This document shows positions 43,225-55,029 of a DNA stretch of 64,000 nt, one piece after another. The stretch is taken from positions 51,010,817 through 51,074,816 of the forward strand of contig CM042157.1 in NCBI GenBank assembly GCA_023376005.1, written 5' to 3'. The position numbers and the translations under genes are program-made. Position 1 is the first letter of the stretch, and each line of letters opens with the position of its first letter. The notes under the pieces are model-generated. The model worked only from the letters and a program-made list of their open reading frames with translations. It did not search any database and was not told where the DNA came from. Source of the stretch: Doryteuthis pealeii (lineage: Eukaryota; Mollusca; Cephalopoda; Myopsida; Loliginidae).

Positions 43225-44249
43225 GTAGCAATTACAATTTATACGACCTTCACCTTCATGTTCCAAAGTTTCCTCAGTTCTCTAGCAAGATCTAAGTATT
43301 TGTCTATCTTTTCGCTTTCTTTCATTTTCACTCGGTAGTCGGTCGGGACGACAAAGTACACGAGATGACAGGTTCTCTTCTTTTTGTCGATTATTACTAG
43401 GCCCGGTCTCCTGGCCGGGATTTAGTGATCCATCTGTATCTCGAAGTCCCAGAGAATTTTATGCGTATCGTTCTCCCGGGCAGGTTCAAGTTTGTGCATA
43501 TACCATTTCTTTGTATGGTGAAATTTTAATTTCTTGAACAATTCCCAGTGAATCACCTTTCCAACGAGTCGTGCCAAGTCTTGTACTCTCTTTGTGCTTG
43601 TTTGCTGCATTTGCTTATTATATGATTGATCGTTTCGTCTTTCTCTTCGCACATTCTGCACTTGCTATTCTACTGTGTCCTATCTATTTTTGCCTTTATA
43701 TAGTTTGTTCTAATGGCATTATCTTGTATTGCGATTATAAGCGATACGGTTTCTCTCTTGGAGTTTACTTTTCTTTGCCATGTCCATGTCTTCTGATGTG
43801 ATATCTCTTCAGTTTGACGCTTGAAGTACCCAGTCGTTGTTTTCCTTCCAATTTCTGTTTTAGTTTTTGATGTATTTCTGTTTGTCTATGTGTTGCAATT
43901 GCTTTTCCTGGCTGCTGCAATTAGTCTTTCCTTACTTTTATTTGTGTATTCGTCAAGTGCTCGGATTGTCATATCTACACATCTTCAATGTTGGCGAGAC
44001 CCCTTCCCCCTCTTTCCCTGGCACATAGAGTCTATGTCGTCTCTCGGGTGAAATGCTTTGTGCATGGTCATGAGTTTCCTTGTCCTTTGGTCCATCTGCC
44101 GGAGCTCCTCTCTTGTCCATTCTAGGAATGGTCCGGAGTATCTTACGAGAGGGACAGCCCATGTGTTTATTCCCTTGATAAGGTTTCTGCTACATAGTTT
44201 GGTTTCTAGAAGCTTTCTTGTTCTTCTGAAGTATTCCTTTCTGACTTTT

Positions 44250-44250
<1 letters not shown>
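43225..44250 (-). pseudogene. REL-type non-LTR copy D
   Basis: Opposite strand to copy C and directly abutting it, so the two face each other tail to tail. It contains the peptides LARLVGKVIHWELFKKLKFH and HKILWDFEIQ (43661-43422), the Cys finger zone near 43680, and upstream sequence such as RKILRTIPRMDKRGAPADGP (44162-43953). The 3' UTR and tail are lost. Confidence 0.6.

Positions 44251-44293
<43 letters not shown>
44251..44293 (-). repeat. (ATT)n tail of copy E
   Basis: About 14 ATT units directly following the 3' end of the copy at 44294. Confidence 0.85.
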
Positions 44294-46015
44294 TCACTCC
44301 ATTCGAGTTTTTTTTACACCTGCCATAGTCGGTGGTTCTCTGGAGGGTGAGTGACAGCAAGTCTCCTCAGGTCTCCAGGACTCTTCTGAGTATTCTGGCA
44401 GATTGCAGCATTTTGGATGGTCTCAATTCTCCCTCTGATTTCCAGATTTTTCAAATTTTTTTCCAATCTTTTTGGGACTGTTCCAAGTGCACCAACTACA
44501 ATTGGTATCACTTTCACTTTCATATTCCATAACTTTTTCAGTTCTCTGGCAAGGTCCAGGTATTTGTCCATTTTTTCGTTTTCCTTCAGCTTCGCCCTGT
44601 GATCTGCTGGAACTGCAGAATCCACCAGTTGACAAGTTCTTTCTTTTTTGTTAATCAACACTAGGTCTGGTCTTCTTGCTGGGATAAGGTGATCTGTTTT
44701 TATCTAAAAGTCCCAGAGAATTTTATGTGTTTCATTCTCAAGAACAGATTCTGGTTTATGCATATACCATTTTTTTGTATGGTCAAAATTACATTTTTTG
44801 CATAATTCCCAGTGGATCACCTTTCCAACCCAGTCGTGCCTAGTTTTGTACCCCTGTTGTACTAGTTTCCTACATTCGCATAGTACATGGTTTACAGTCT
44901 CATCTCTGTCACCGCATAGTCTACATTTACTATTTTGTTGGGTCTTATCAATTTTTGCTTTGATATAGTTTGTCCTTATGGCATTACTCTGTGCAGCAAT
45001 TATTAGTGATTCCGTTTCTCTTTTGAGGTTTCCTTTTCTTAACTATATCCAGGTTTTTTCACGTGCAAATTCTCCGATTTGTCTTTTGAAGTGTCTATAT
45101 ACTTGTTTTTCTTCCCATTTTTTGTTTTCTAGTTTTTGTTGTTTTTTTGTTTGTCCATATGTCACATCTACTATTGTTGGCCGCCATAAGCAATCTGTCT
45201 TTGCTCTTTTTTGTGTAGTCTTTGAGTTGTTGGATTGTGGTTTCTACGCAGTCCTCTATGTTGGCCAGACCTTCCTTTCTTGATACATATCTCTATCGTC
45301 TCTAGGGTGTAGAGCCTTGTGCATGGTCATTAATTTTCTAGTCCTTTGGTCAATCTGTCTGAGTTCTTCTTTTGTCTATTTTAAGAATGGTCCAGAGTAT
45401 CTTATAATAGGGACAGCCCAGGTATTAATTCCTTTGATCAGATGTCTGCTGTTGAGTTTCGTTTCTATGAGTTTTCTTGTTCTCCTGAGATATTCTTTTT
45501 AAACATTTCTGCTTGCTTGATATTGTCCGCTTCCAAAATTCCTAAGTATTTGTAACTTTCATTTTCATCAAGTGATTTTTTAGTGTCCTGATTTGGCAGT
45601 TGTATTCCGTCCATTAATTTTCTTTCACCCCGTTTTAATTCTAGCATAGCACATTTTTCAATTCCGAATTCCATCCCTATATCCTGGCTATATATTCTAA
45701 TAGTTTGTATTAGGGTTTCCAATTCTTTTTCATTTTTTGCAAACTTTTAAATGTCATCCATGTACATAAGGTGGTTTATCTTTTCTTGTGAGTTAGTGAA
45801 TTTGTATCCCCCTGTACATTTTTTAAGTATATGATTGAGTAGTCGATCCATGCCATTGCAATATTTTTCCGCCTATTTTTAATTTCTTTAAGAATGTGTT
45901 GATCTATAGAAAGCAAGTCATGTGTTCCTCTTTTTCCTTTGCGGCATCCTTTCTGTTCCTCTGGGAAAAGTTTTCGCCAATTGAGTGAAAAGTAAGTATA
46001 TTTCTTCCTTTATTA
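44294..46015 (-). pseudogene. REL-type non-LTR copy E, best 3' half
   Basis: Minus strand, from the right: an RT part near 45960-45770, then IYSQDIGMEFGIEKCAMLEL and NESYKYLGILEADNIKQAE (45722-45465), the Cys-His finger at about 44930-44870 (C-x2-C...H...C pattern), the endonuclease PDLVLINKKERTCQLVDSAV with PD and the following D intact (44661 down), and KVIPIVVGALGTVPKRLEKN-LKNLEIRGRIETIQ. The shared 3' UTR and an (AAT)n tail end it. Internal deletions near 45830. Confidence 0.75.
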
Positions 46016-46019
46016 CTGC

Positions 46020-46046
46020 AATTATTATTATTATTATTATTATTAT

Positions 46047-46086
<40 letters not shown>

Positions 46087-46090
46087 TGTA
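46020..46090. repeat. (ATT)n-(AGT)n microsatellite
   Basis: At the 5' end of copy E. Could be the tail of a further, lost copy. Confidence 0.9.
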
Positions 46091-46139
46091 AAACTATGCA
46101 CCTTCTGGGCGCAACTTTTTAAGTAATAAAATATTAGTT

Positions 46140-46500
46140 TAGATTAGATCAATTATTGAAACTAAACAGGTTACTGGTAAGAAATCTCCATTAAAAGACA
46201 ATTTTTTTAAATAATCAAAAAGTCCAGCAATCCAAAAATATTGGCATTTCATATATTGAGAAAATATAAAAATTTTATCTTCAAAAGTGGATAGATATAT
46301 CAAAGCTGTCCTTGATAAATAATTCTGAAAATGTATCAGTAAATTGTAGAAAATTGCAAATTCCTTTTTATTGCTTGGCCTAATAAATAATTTATAAACC
46401 AATCAAAGTAACAGTCAAAGCAGTGAACTTATAGTTTAACTGAACCAAATAATACAAAACTCAAAATAAAAGACACATTAAGTGTTTTACTAATTGTAAT
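46140..46500. other. No feature recognised
   Basis: AT-rich sequence with no motif-bearing frame. Confidence 0.4.
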
Positions 46501-46512
46501 AATAATAATAAA

Positions 46513-46552
<40 letters not shown>

Positions 46553-46563
46553 TATTATTATTC
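46500..46563 (-). repeat. (ATT)n tail of copy F
   Basis: Trinucleotide array directly after the 3' end of the copy at 46564. Confidence 0.85.
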
Positions 46564-47560
46564 TGTTTTCACACCAGCCATAGCTCGTGATTCACTGGAG
46601 GCTGAGTGACAGCAAGTCTTCTCAGGTCTCCCGGACTCTTCTGAGTATTCTGGCCGATCCCAACAGTGCTGTAGTTTTGATGGTCTCGATTCTCCCTCTG
46701 ATTACAACTGGTACGACCTTTACCTTTCTGTTCCACAGTTTCCTCAGTTCTCTAGCAAGGTCTAAGTATTTGTCTATCTTTTCGCATTCTTTCATTTTCA
46801 CTTGGTAGTCGGCCAGGACGACAAAGTACACGAGATGACAGGTTCTCTTCTTCTTGTCGATTATTACTAGGTACGGTCTCCTGGCCGGGATTAGGTGATC
46901 CGTCTGTACCTCGAAGTCCCAGAGAATTTTATGCGTATCGTTCTCTCAGACAGGTTCAAGTTTGTGCATATACCATTTCTTTGTATGGTGAAATTTCTTA
47001 CACATTTTCCAGTGGATTACCTTTCCCACCGAGTTGTGCCTAGTTTTGTAATCTCTTATTATTAGGTGAGTTTTTCACACCAGTGTTATTTGATGGTATT
47101 TCGCGTTTCGTCTCTGTCTCCACACATTCTGCACTTGCTATTCTGCTGCATCCTATCTATTTTTGTTTTTATATAATTTGTTCTAATGACATTATCTTGT
47201 GCTGCGATTATAAGCGATTCGCTTTCTCTTCGCTTTCTCTTTTGCTCAAAATCCCAGTATTTGTTGAGCTTTTATTGTATTTTTCCTCCGTGACGTCTGC
47301 TTGAACAGGAAAAAAAACAACACTCGACACGTTCTTTCATTTTTGTTAATTAACACCAGTTCTGGTTTTCTGGTTGGAATCTTGTGGTCTCTTTGTATCT
47401 TGGACTTTAGTTCAAGAGAATTTTCTTTGTCTCATTTTCTTGGGCAGATTCTAGATTGGGCAGATTCTAGATTGGGCAGATTTTAGATTGTTGCAGCATG
47501 GCCAAATTTTTGTCTCTTGCACAATTGTCAGTGGATCACATTTCCTATTCAGTCACGTAT
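46564..47560 (-). pseudogene. REL-type non-LTR copy F, chimeric
   Basis: Contains the 3' UTR, ELRKLWNRKVKVVPVVIRGR and RGRIETIKTTALLGSARILR, the endonuclease PD region near 46870, then at about 47060-47100 an inserted fragment of another copy's 3' end (CTTATTATTAGGTGAG + TTTTTCACACC), after which the Cys-finger coding region resumes (47110-47180). A further 3'-half fragment continues to 47560 with a 19-bp triplicate (GGGCAGATTCTAGATT) at 47447-47492. Confidence 0.6.
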
Positions 47561-47634
47561 TTTTTTGTACTAATTTACTGCATTCATTTATTTGATTAGA
47601 TTTTTCATTTCTCTTAACAAATAACCAACAATTA

Positions 47635-47647
47635 TTATTATTATTAT

Positions 47648-47686
<39 letters not shown>

Positions 47687-47870
47687 CAGTAGTATTAGTA
47701 TTGGTAGCAGTAGTAGTAGTTTTTTTCACACCAGCATAAGTTTTCACTGGAGTCTGAGACTACAAGTCTTCTCAGGTCTCTCAGGACTCTTCCGAGCATT
47801 CAAGCTGATCTTAATAATGCTATTGTCTAGATGGTCTATTATCTTTATTTTATAATAATAATCTGATGAT
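47635..47870 (-). repeat. REL-type non-LTR copy G, 3' tip with (CTA)n tail
   Basis: (TAG)n at 47650-47720, then TTTTTTTCACACCAGCATAA and the shared 3' UTR, ending in a short piece of the C-terminal coding region (LRR...RLLN-like) near 47830. Confidence 0.65.
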
Positions 47871-48755
47871 CATGAAAATATGAAATTCTTAGTTGCAGGA
47901 TGTGATTTTAATTTCTGTATTATTACAGCCGAAGAAGTTATTATATTACTCCAAGTTTTAAGAAAAGTGTAACCATGATCTTTAAACAAGAAAACTGAAA
48001 ACAGATAATAGTATTTTCCAAAAGGATCTATATCACCCTCAAGTCGTTATGAGTTATGAGAGGTGGGGACTTTCATAAGGTTATAATCTGGAAAAAGGCA
48101 TCCGAGTATTTTGGGTGGGCATTCATGCAAAAGAAACACTGGCCTAAAAAGTATTGAGATCTTTTTTTAAAGGTTAGAAACCCCGATTGAAAATTAGCTG
48201 ATTAATTCTAATCTTGAACACGTGAAATATTCAGTTCATGTTTATCTATCTATCTATCTATCTCACCCTCTTCATTTCTATCTCAAGTATGTATATACCT
48301 ATCTTATTTACAAAGTTTGTCAGGGAGTAATGAAACTGTTGGCAACCCTGATTAATGTTAATTAATTCAGCCGATATTTACTTTGAACACGTGTAAAAAC
48401 ACTCAGTTCAAGTTTGCCTCTTATAATTCACTTTCAGCTAAGTATTCTCCAATTATCATAAGTGTGTTGGTTTAAGCATGTCAGGAAAATAGAATGCAAG
48501 ATCAAATTAGGTGTAAAACTTTAAAACAATGAGACAGAAATATTTTAAAAAGTTAACACAGGTTTGTTGAGAAAAAAGTCTAATTGGTGATGAATTAAGA
48601 CGATCAACTGATTATCAATATGGGTTGCCAAACTGAAAAATAAATCAATCTTATTACTTTACATTATTTTCCTTACCTTCACCCCGTGATACTACAATGC
48701 CATAATTCTCTGATCTGAGTCCTTGTGACTGTAATGGTTCATAAGCTGTAGATTC
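47871..48755. other. No feature recognised
   Basis: Contains a (TATC)n run near 48243-48262. No reading frame of interest. Confidence 0.4.
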
Positions 48756-48992
48756 TTGTTAGACCAGGTTTATGGAACAAAGAAAAAAGGGTCGTATTTT
48801 TTAAAAAATAGGCAAATCCAGACTGACCGACGCCAAAAAATGATAAAACCCCGCCAACTAACGGACATTCTGAGAGTGGGGGAAAGGAAGATTTATAGTA
48901 GGAGAGAACCCTCAGAAAAGCAGCAGCAGCTAACAAGCAGAGAAGTTCATAAATCCGAGTTCTCCTCGAATCAGCTGAATAATTACAAGTAA
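48756..48992 (+). other. Possible small exon, low confidence
   Basis: A forward open frame rich in charged residues (RQIQTDRRQKMIKPRQLTDI, VHKSEFSSNQLNNY) ends at CAA|GTAAGTTTT (donor at 48988/48989), a strong donor-like site. Nothing in it is recognised. It may be chance. Confidence 0.2.
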
Positions 48993-50520
48993 GTTTTAAC
49001 ACTAATAAAAATTTGTAAAAAAAATAATTAATTAACCAAAACACACCTTTGTATCTTGTTGTTCATTTCATACAAATTATAATACACATATAAAAGACAA
49101 TTTTATTACGACTCAAACTTCTTTGTGATCCTTTGTAGTGTTTTGCTTGTTACTTTAATGTTACATTTCACATAACCATTACCCCCAACCATCGCACAAC
49201 ATGGCTATTCATTCTCTGATCTGAGTCTATGTGATAATGCATTCTCTGACATTTTTGACTACTGTAATCTATTTGTTATCAAATCTATGTTCCTCTTTTA
49301 TGAAGCATACATAATGGTGAGCCGTGAAGTAACTTGTAGAGAGAGAAAGATATAGCTTGTAATACCTTCAGCGGTAGGCAAGTATTTCTGAATTAGGCAA
49401 CATGGAATAATTAGGCTTAAGTTTGTCTTCTCCACTGTTCTTCGAAAACCTTCGGTTTTATAGGACTCCCTAGGATCGAAATCGGTCTTCTGAAAAACTT
49501 CTTTTTTTAGGCGCGAACGCTTCTGATTGGTTGAAAATTATCATTTTTAATATTTCTATTTTTTTTTTTTTACCTGCGCTGATCCTATGTGCAGACTTCT
49601 TATTTTCGTCATTTTATTTCAGCTTTCAAAGCGTTAACTTCCGGCTCACCACATACTAATAATCCATGCACAACTAGAAGTGGCTACACGAAGACGCCTG
49701 CATATAGAGGGACAACCCTCCCACCCATCCCCCAAAAAACATGGTTAGCATGCTAGTCTCTTAGATCAACTATTACTGAATAGCGAGCTGGACCCTCAAT
49801 GGATACCCCATAAAAATCCCAACGTAAAAGACCTCGTATCAATCCGGTCTGGTAATTTTTTTTTCGCCTGTAGAGGGAATTACATAACTTATAACAATAC
49901 AGTAAGAAATCTTAATTCAATCATTTACAATTTTTAAAAGATAAGATATAAATGAGGTGATTATTTCAATTAATATTATTCCAAAGCGAAAAAAAACATT
50001 AAAAAAAGTAACTGAATTATTAACAACAACAAAAAAAAAAAAAGATTAAATAAATGATTGTTTATCCCGGTCGTTTGTTCAATAAAATATTTACTACAAC
50101 TTTGAATCCGTAAAAATTTCATTTTGATTAAAACTTTATTATTGAAATTTTATTTTTTAATTTGTTACTAATTTCTTGCATTATTTTTAAATATGAAAAA
50201 TTAACACAGCATTAAAAGTTATTTTAAAGATTTAATAATTGTATATTTAATATGTGAATATTAAGAAATAAAACCCTATTATAAAAAATGAAAAATAGAT
50301 TAAAAAGAAAAAAAATTGTTTTGGGCTTCCATGATTGATTTCTTTACGTTAAAGATTGATAAACACCAGATTTAGTTGAATTTCAATGTTATTATTATGT
50401 CATTTTTGCTTTTTAAATATCTTTGCGAATATCTTATAATCTTCATAATTTTTGCACAAAAGCTAACTTAGGTGATAGATAAAAATTCAACAGGCACATA
50501 AATTACATTACTGTCAACAA
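48993..50520. other. No feature recognised
   Basis: A complex, less repetitive patch at 49430-49760 includes an ATTGG box and a polypyrimidine stretch; the rest is AT-rich. A SINE-like GTTAGCATGCTAGTCTC block lies at about 49743. Confidence 0.3.
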
Positions 50521-51581
50521 GTTTCACTCAAAATAACCGCCATTAGCGTTGACCACCACCTCAATCCTGCCCCGGAACCTGGAGGAAGCTGATGTTACAG
50601 TTTTCCTGGGAAGTGTCTCAAAAACTACCTTAATTCTGTCGATTAACTGGGCTTTTGTAGTACAGGCACGGCGATTGGTGTCTTTGTCAACAGCACCCCA
50701 TACATAATAATCTATAGGGTTAAGATCTGGGGAGTTCAGAGGCCAAATATTGGGACTGGTGTAGTCGTAAAAATTCGCCGACCAAACATTTTTGACTTTT
50801 CCCAGAGGTGTGACAGGGGGCTGAATCCTGCTGCCATACATATGGCCTGCCATTTGTTACCCTTGTTATCCAGGGCTTGACTACAGTCTTTAGCAGCTCC
50901 ACGTAGGCATCTGAATTCAATCTGACACCGCTCTGAAAAAATGCGGAGGCATCACATTACCCTCAGAGGACACACATCCGAAAACCATCACAGTTTGGGG
51001 AAATTTAGTCTGCATGACACAAGGAGTGTCCTTTGGACTTTATGCAAACCATGTGTTGTTCTGCGTGTTGTGCTTTTGATTTTGACAAAAGTTTTTCTCA
51101 TCAGAAAAAAAACCCAGGATGTTTCACTTTGCTCAGAAGTTTCTTTGCCTTTGTCAGACGATTTTCATGGGCCTTTTCTGGGAGTAGTTGACCTCTGCGA
51201 CGCTTGTACGAGTAGTAGCGAAGGTCTTCATTGAGTGCAAGCTTCATGGTGGAGGCTGAAACATTCAATTCACTTGACAAAGCCTGAATTCCAATGCCAG
51301 GGCCCTCCAACACCCTTTTCTGCAGATTTTCGAGGAATGCTATTGTACGAACGCAATCAGATCATCTGTTATGTTGCTTTCTTTTAGCCACAGCCTCGTA
51401 GTCTCCATTGAAATTCTCTAGTTCCTGCCTGATTGTTTTTACAGTGTTCAGCAACTATAACCTCCTTATTTTGATGGCCGGCACAAATCATCATGATACA
51501 AGTTATTCTCTTCCATGATTCTGTTGGGTTCCAGTCATCCATTTTATCTGTCATCACGTATATGAATGAAGAAGGGTACAA
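50521..51581 (-). pseudogene. Tc1/mariner-superfamily transposase, broken
   Basis: From 51581 leftwards: a helix-turn-helix start (MTDKMDDWNPTESWKR, AGHQNKEVIVAEHC), ELNVSASTMKLALNEDLRYY, a frameshift in a T8 run (near 51110) beside the first catalytic Asp (SDEKNF), then WQQDSAPCHTSGKSQK with the second Asp (near 50810) and PLNSPDLNPIDYYVWGAVDK with the third (near 50745). The C-terminus SRFRGRIEVVVNANGGYFE is complete. At least three frameshifts and two stops. This DDE-type transposase would cut and paste its element at TA; TIRs were not identified. Confidence 0.8.
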
Positions 51582-51666
51582 GCTTTTAAATTATGCGTTG
51601 TGTGTGTCAATACCTCCAACCTATGGAGAAAAATAAATAAATATAAGTATGTCAAATTTATCCCGA

Positions 51667-51668
<2 letters not shown>

Positions 51669-51755
<87 letters not shown>
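51669..51755. repeat. (AC)n-(TA)n-(AC)n microsatellite
   Basis: Compound array; reading frames over it are artefacts. Confidence 0.95.
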
Positions 51756-51757
<2 letters not shown>

Positions 51758-52208
51758 TGTCGTTAATTGTCATATTTCCGTATTTTCAGCAGGACATACA
51801 TACATACATACACACCAACTATTGCCCTTTATATATTTGCATATATTATATGGTTAAAAAGTAACTATTTCTATTCAATTGTTTGCATATGATTTCAAGT
51901 ATTTCTATCTAACAACAATAATTTGCAAGCACTTATATAGTTTCAAGTAACTAATAATAATAATCTTTATTAACCACTCATATCTTCAAGTAACTATTCT
52001 TAATACAAATGATTTACACTGAGTTATATGATACCAAGTATTCCTGTCTAGTACAAATAATTTCCAAACAGATATATTTGATCCATAGAAAGGACATTAA
52101 CAGGCACTCCAACTCCGGGTGAGAGTGGACCTAGGTGTAATGCCAATAAAGGAGTGGCCCCATACTCCACAGATGACCAGGACTGGAGCCGATTAGTGTC
52201 ATACTAGG
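51756..52208. other. No feature recognised
   Basis: A GC-richer patch at about 52100-52200 (CCGGGTGAGAGTGGACC) may be an unrecognised SINE-like repeat. Confidence 0.3.
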
Positions 52209-52210
52209 TA

Positions 52211-53240
52211 TACCCAATTTGTCGAAAAATCCATGTTTTCTCAATACAATTCCCCCCAGCCCCCACCCCGTTTGAAAAAAATTTACCAATAATCAGGGAA
52301 TTATCTTATTTTAATGAAATTTTCAGTGTTGATTTATCAATGAATGAATTTTATAATGAACCAGTTATTTTATTTAAAAACTTTCTGACTTTTTCCAGGT
52401 CACTTAAATTTACCCCCATCCCCCATTGTTTTTGGGGCGCAAAATATGGGTGTGCTATATATGTGATTGATACTTATCTTTTAACATTTTCTTTTAAAGA
52501 ATCTGCTCGGGTAGTAAATAAGTACCGAAAATCGGAAAATAAAATGAAAATAAAAACTCAAAAACATTATTTTTGGAGATTTTTTTTTACTCATTTCAAT
52601 AATTATTTAATTGGCTATTTTTTTCTTTCTTTTATAAAATATAAAAGAAAAAAATATACATCAATATTTTTTCCGTATAAAGGGGGGGGGGGCGCTAAAT
52701 TTCCAATACAGTTTTCAACCAAAGAAATATGGGTAAAGTAAAGTAGTTATTAAAAAAATATTTTTTAGAATCTAATTATTTGACATTTTAAACTTAAAAT
52801 CATGCTGCTCATATTTAAAATGAATTTTATATATTAATTTATCATAGCAGAAATACCTATTTAAATTTTTGAAATAAAATAACTGATGCATTATAAAATT
52901 CATTCATTGATAAATCAACACTGAAAATTTCATTAAAATTGGATAATTCCCTGATTTTTGGTGAGTTTTTTTTCAATCGCGAATGTTACATTAATTTTTG
53001 TAAACACGACCATCTTTAGACAGCGTTTCAGGCTATACGCGATCAAAATTGACCAAAAAAAATCGTTTTAAATGTATTAAAAATAAATTATATGTGTAAT
53101 ATTATTTTTCTTTTTTTTTTCTTTTCTTTTTTTTTACTTATGTTACTACTTTTCGCCTTAGACAAAAATTTGACCTTAAATAATTGATCTGATTAATTCT
53201 AATTCGTTTTTAAAATGAATAGCAGATGAATTTTTGGGTA
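52211..53240 (+). mobile_element. TACCCAA-type MITE, long copy
   Basis: Begins TACCCAATTTGTCG and ends ATTTTTGGGTA, with TA on both sides (52209-52210, 53241-53242), a TA target site as in Tc1/mariner-like transposition. The interior carries C and G runs and two oppositely oriented ATCAGGGAATTATC / GATAATTCCCTGATTTTTGG blocks, so it folds internally. The open frame at 52340-52741 has no protein motif. Confidence 0.8.
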
Positions 53241-53627
53241 TACTTATGTTAAACCCAGGATACCTTTTGGAAAGGGTGGTGCAGTCGGTGTATTTTAGAG
53301 GACGATGCTTTTCTATGTTTTTTTATTAAACTTTACATAGAAATGCTATAGAAATGCTAGAATTTGAGAAAAGAAAGAATATTTTGGTATTTTCCTTTCT
53401 CCTCAAAGGAAATTGTAAAATGTTACTAAAATGTAACTACGAAAGAAAACCATCCATTTTAAAGGCAAGATTTATCAGCAACAAGAATTGATAACGAAGT
53501 TATTTACAGATTCTTTTCAGTAAGACACATACTATCCCTTATTCTTTCTACTGTCAGTACACGCGTCATACCTTAAATGTTGAATATTATATCTATGTAT
53601 CTGCGTGTTTTTATATGAAATACTGTT

Positions 53628-53905
53628 TTTAGCTCAGTCGGTAAAGCATTCGCATAGGGATCGCAAGGGATCGCAAGATTCCAGGTTCGATACCGGTCCA
53701 CGCCAACTCAGTGTATGAGTACTACAGCTTGGGTAATCTGATCTATGCGGTAAAGCATCATCTGGGATTTGAAGTTAGGTATGGCGCTCTACCTCAGCAT
53801 GAACAATCTCACTGATCTAGCGTTAGTGAAGAGAGGACAGACTCCCTCGCTGTTCGGCTGATACTGAAAGTAAGCCACTCCGCTGACTTTACTTTTACTA
53901 TTTCC
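53628..53905 (+). repeat. tRNA-derived SINE, nearly complete
   Basis: TAGCTCAGTCGGTAAAGCAT is an excellent A box; GGTTCGATACC is an excellent B box at 53694. The tRNA-like head is widened by a short internal duplication (GGGATCGCAA twice at about 53657-53676). The tRNA-unrelated body follows and ends GCTGACTTTACTTTTACTA. This is typical of cephalopod tRNA SINEs. Confidence 0.8.
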
Positions 53906-54687
53906 AACTGAATCAAATGTGAACCATTTTAATCAAAGTACTCAAATGTTATCAATAGAATTATGAGAATATTGTTTCTTTTGTTTATAAAATTTAGATT
54001 TTATTAGATAGAAAAAAATGAAATCAATACATGTGTCAGTGCCTTGAAGACTGACAGAGATAATCTCTTAAAGTCTTAAACTACAAACTTTGAATCTATA
54101 TGATTTTTATCATTGTAATAATAATCATTAGTCAGATAAAAGATATACAAAACTGATCGTTTGGGATAAAGACCCTTCAAGATTAAATTGCCACGAAAAT
54201 CTTATTCTAAACTAACACAATAAATTGAGTCAACGAGAAAGAAAATGCAACTTAATCTTTTTAATTAAAAAAAAATAATAATGGACATTAGATTTTATTG
54301 GAGATTAACGAGAACGTCATCAATTTTGAATGGCAGACAGAGTTTTTTTTTTTTTCAGAATTGAATTAACATAAGTAGAATTTCATCAACAACCATTAAT
54401 GTGTTAATATATGTATTTATGGGTAATTTCATAGCTTAACCAAGCTTCCGGTATTCAGTGAGAATCAAAGAAACGATATTTGAGAATCAATCTGGCAGAC
54501 ATGTGTACTAACATGGCCTCTACTGCAGGCAAATATAAAGGACAAAAAGGAAGAATGCGGACAACATAGAATGGATAAAAGAATTGCTAGGGGCATAATG
54601 ATTATTTCAGAAATTTTATTTAAGCTGACACAACAAACGACCATTCCACAGTAATAATGGTCGATAAGACATAGGTATGTATTTTAT

Positions 54688-54691
<4 letters not shown>
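53906..54691. other. No feature recognised
   Basis: AT-rich sequence with no recognisable gene or repeat family. Confidence 0.4.

Positions 54692-54773
<82 letters not shown>
54692..54773. repeat. (CA)n-(TA)n microsatellite
   Basis: Compound array. Confidence 0.95.
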
Positions 54774-54775
<2 letters not shown>

Positions 54776-55029
54776 ACGCGTAAAAGCATATGCATGTTGA
54801 TAAAAGGAATATTTTCTTAAAAAGAAAAGTGAGGGTACCCTTATTAGATTTAAAATCTAAAATAATATGTTCTTTTTTTCGTCAATGCTCGTCAGAGAAA
54901 AGTACATTGATAAATGGTGTTTTGTTTGTTTGTTTTTGTTTTTTTTTTTTGTTTTTTTTTGTAAACAAGATGGAATATTTAGAGAGAAAAAAGAGAAAAG
55001 GATTTTTTTAAATTCTTTTTTTCTCAATA

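Noticed and set aside
43571..45502. Hydrophobic plus-strand ORFs resembling membrane proteins
   Set aside because: They are antisense shadows of the minus-strand non-LTR copies D and E; the minus strand shows the conserved motifs.
32700..47870. R2 elements marking ribosomal DNA
   Set aside because: No 28S rRNA sequence flanks any copy; the copies are dispersed and end in trinucleotide arrays.
52340..52741. 133-aa ORF as a gene
   Set aside because: It lies within the TACCCAA-type MITE, crosses a G-run, and has no motif or conservation in the sister copy.
53628..53720. Functional tRNA gene
   Set aside because: A and B boxes are good but the anticodon region is disrupted by a 10-bp duplication, no acceptor stem pairing was seen and a SINE body follows.
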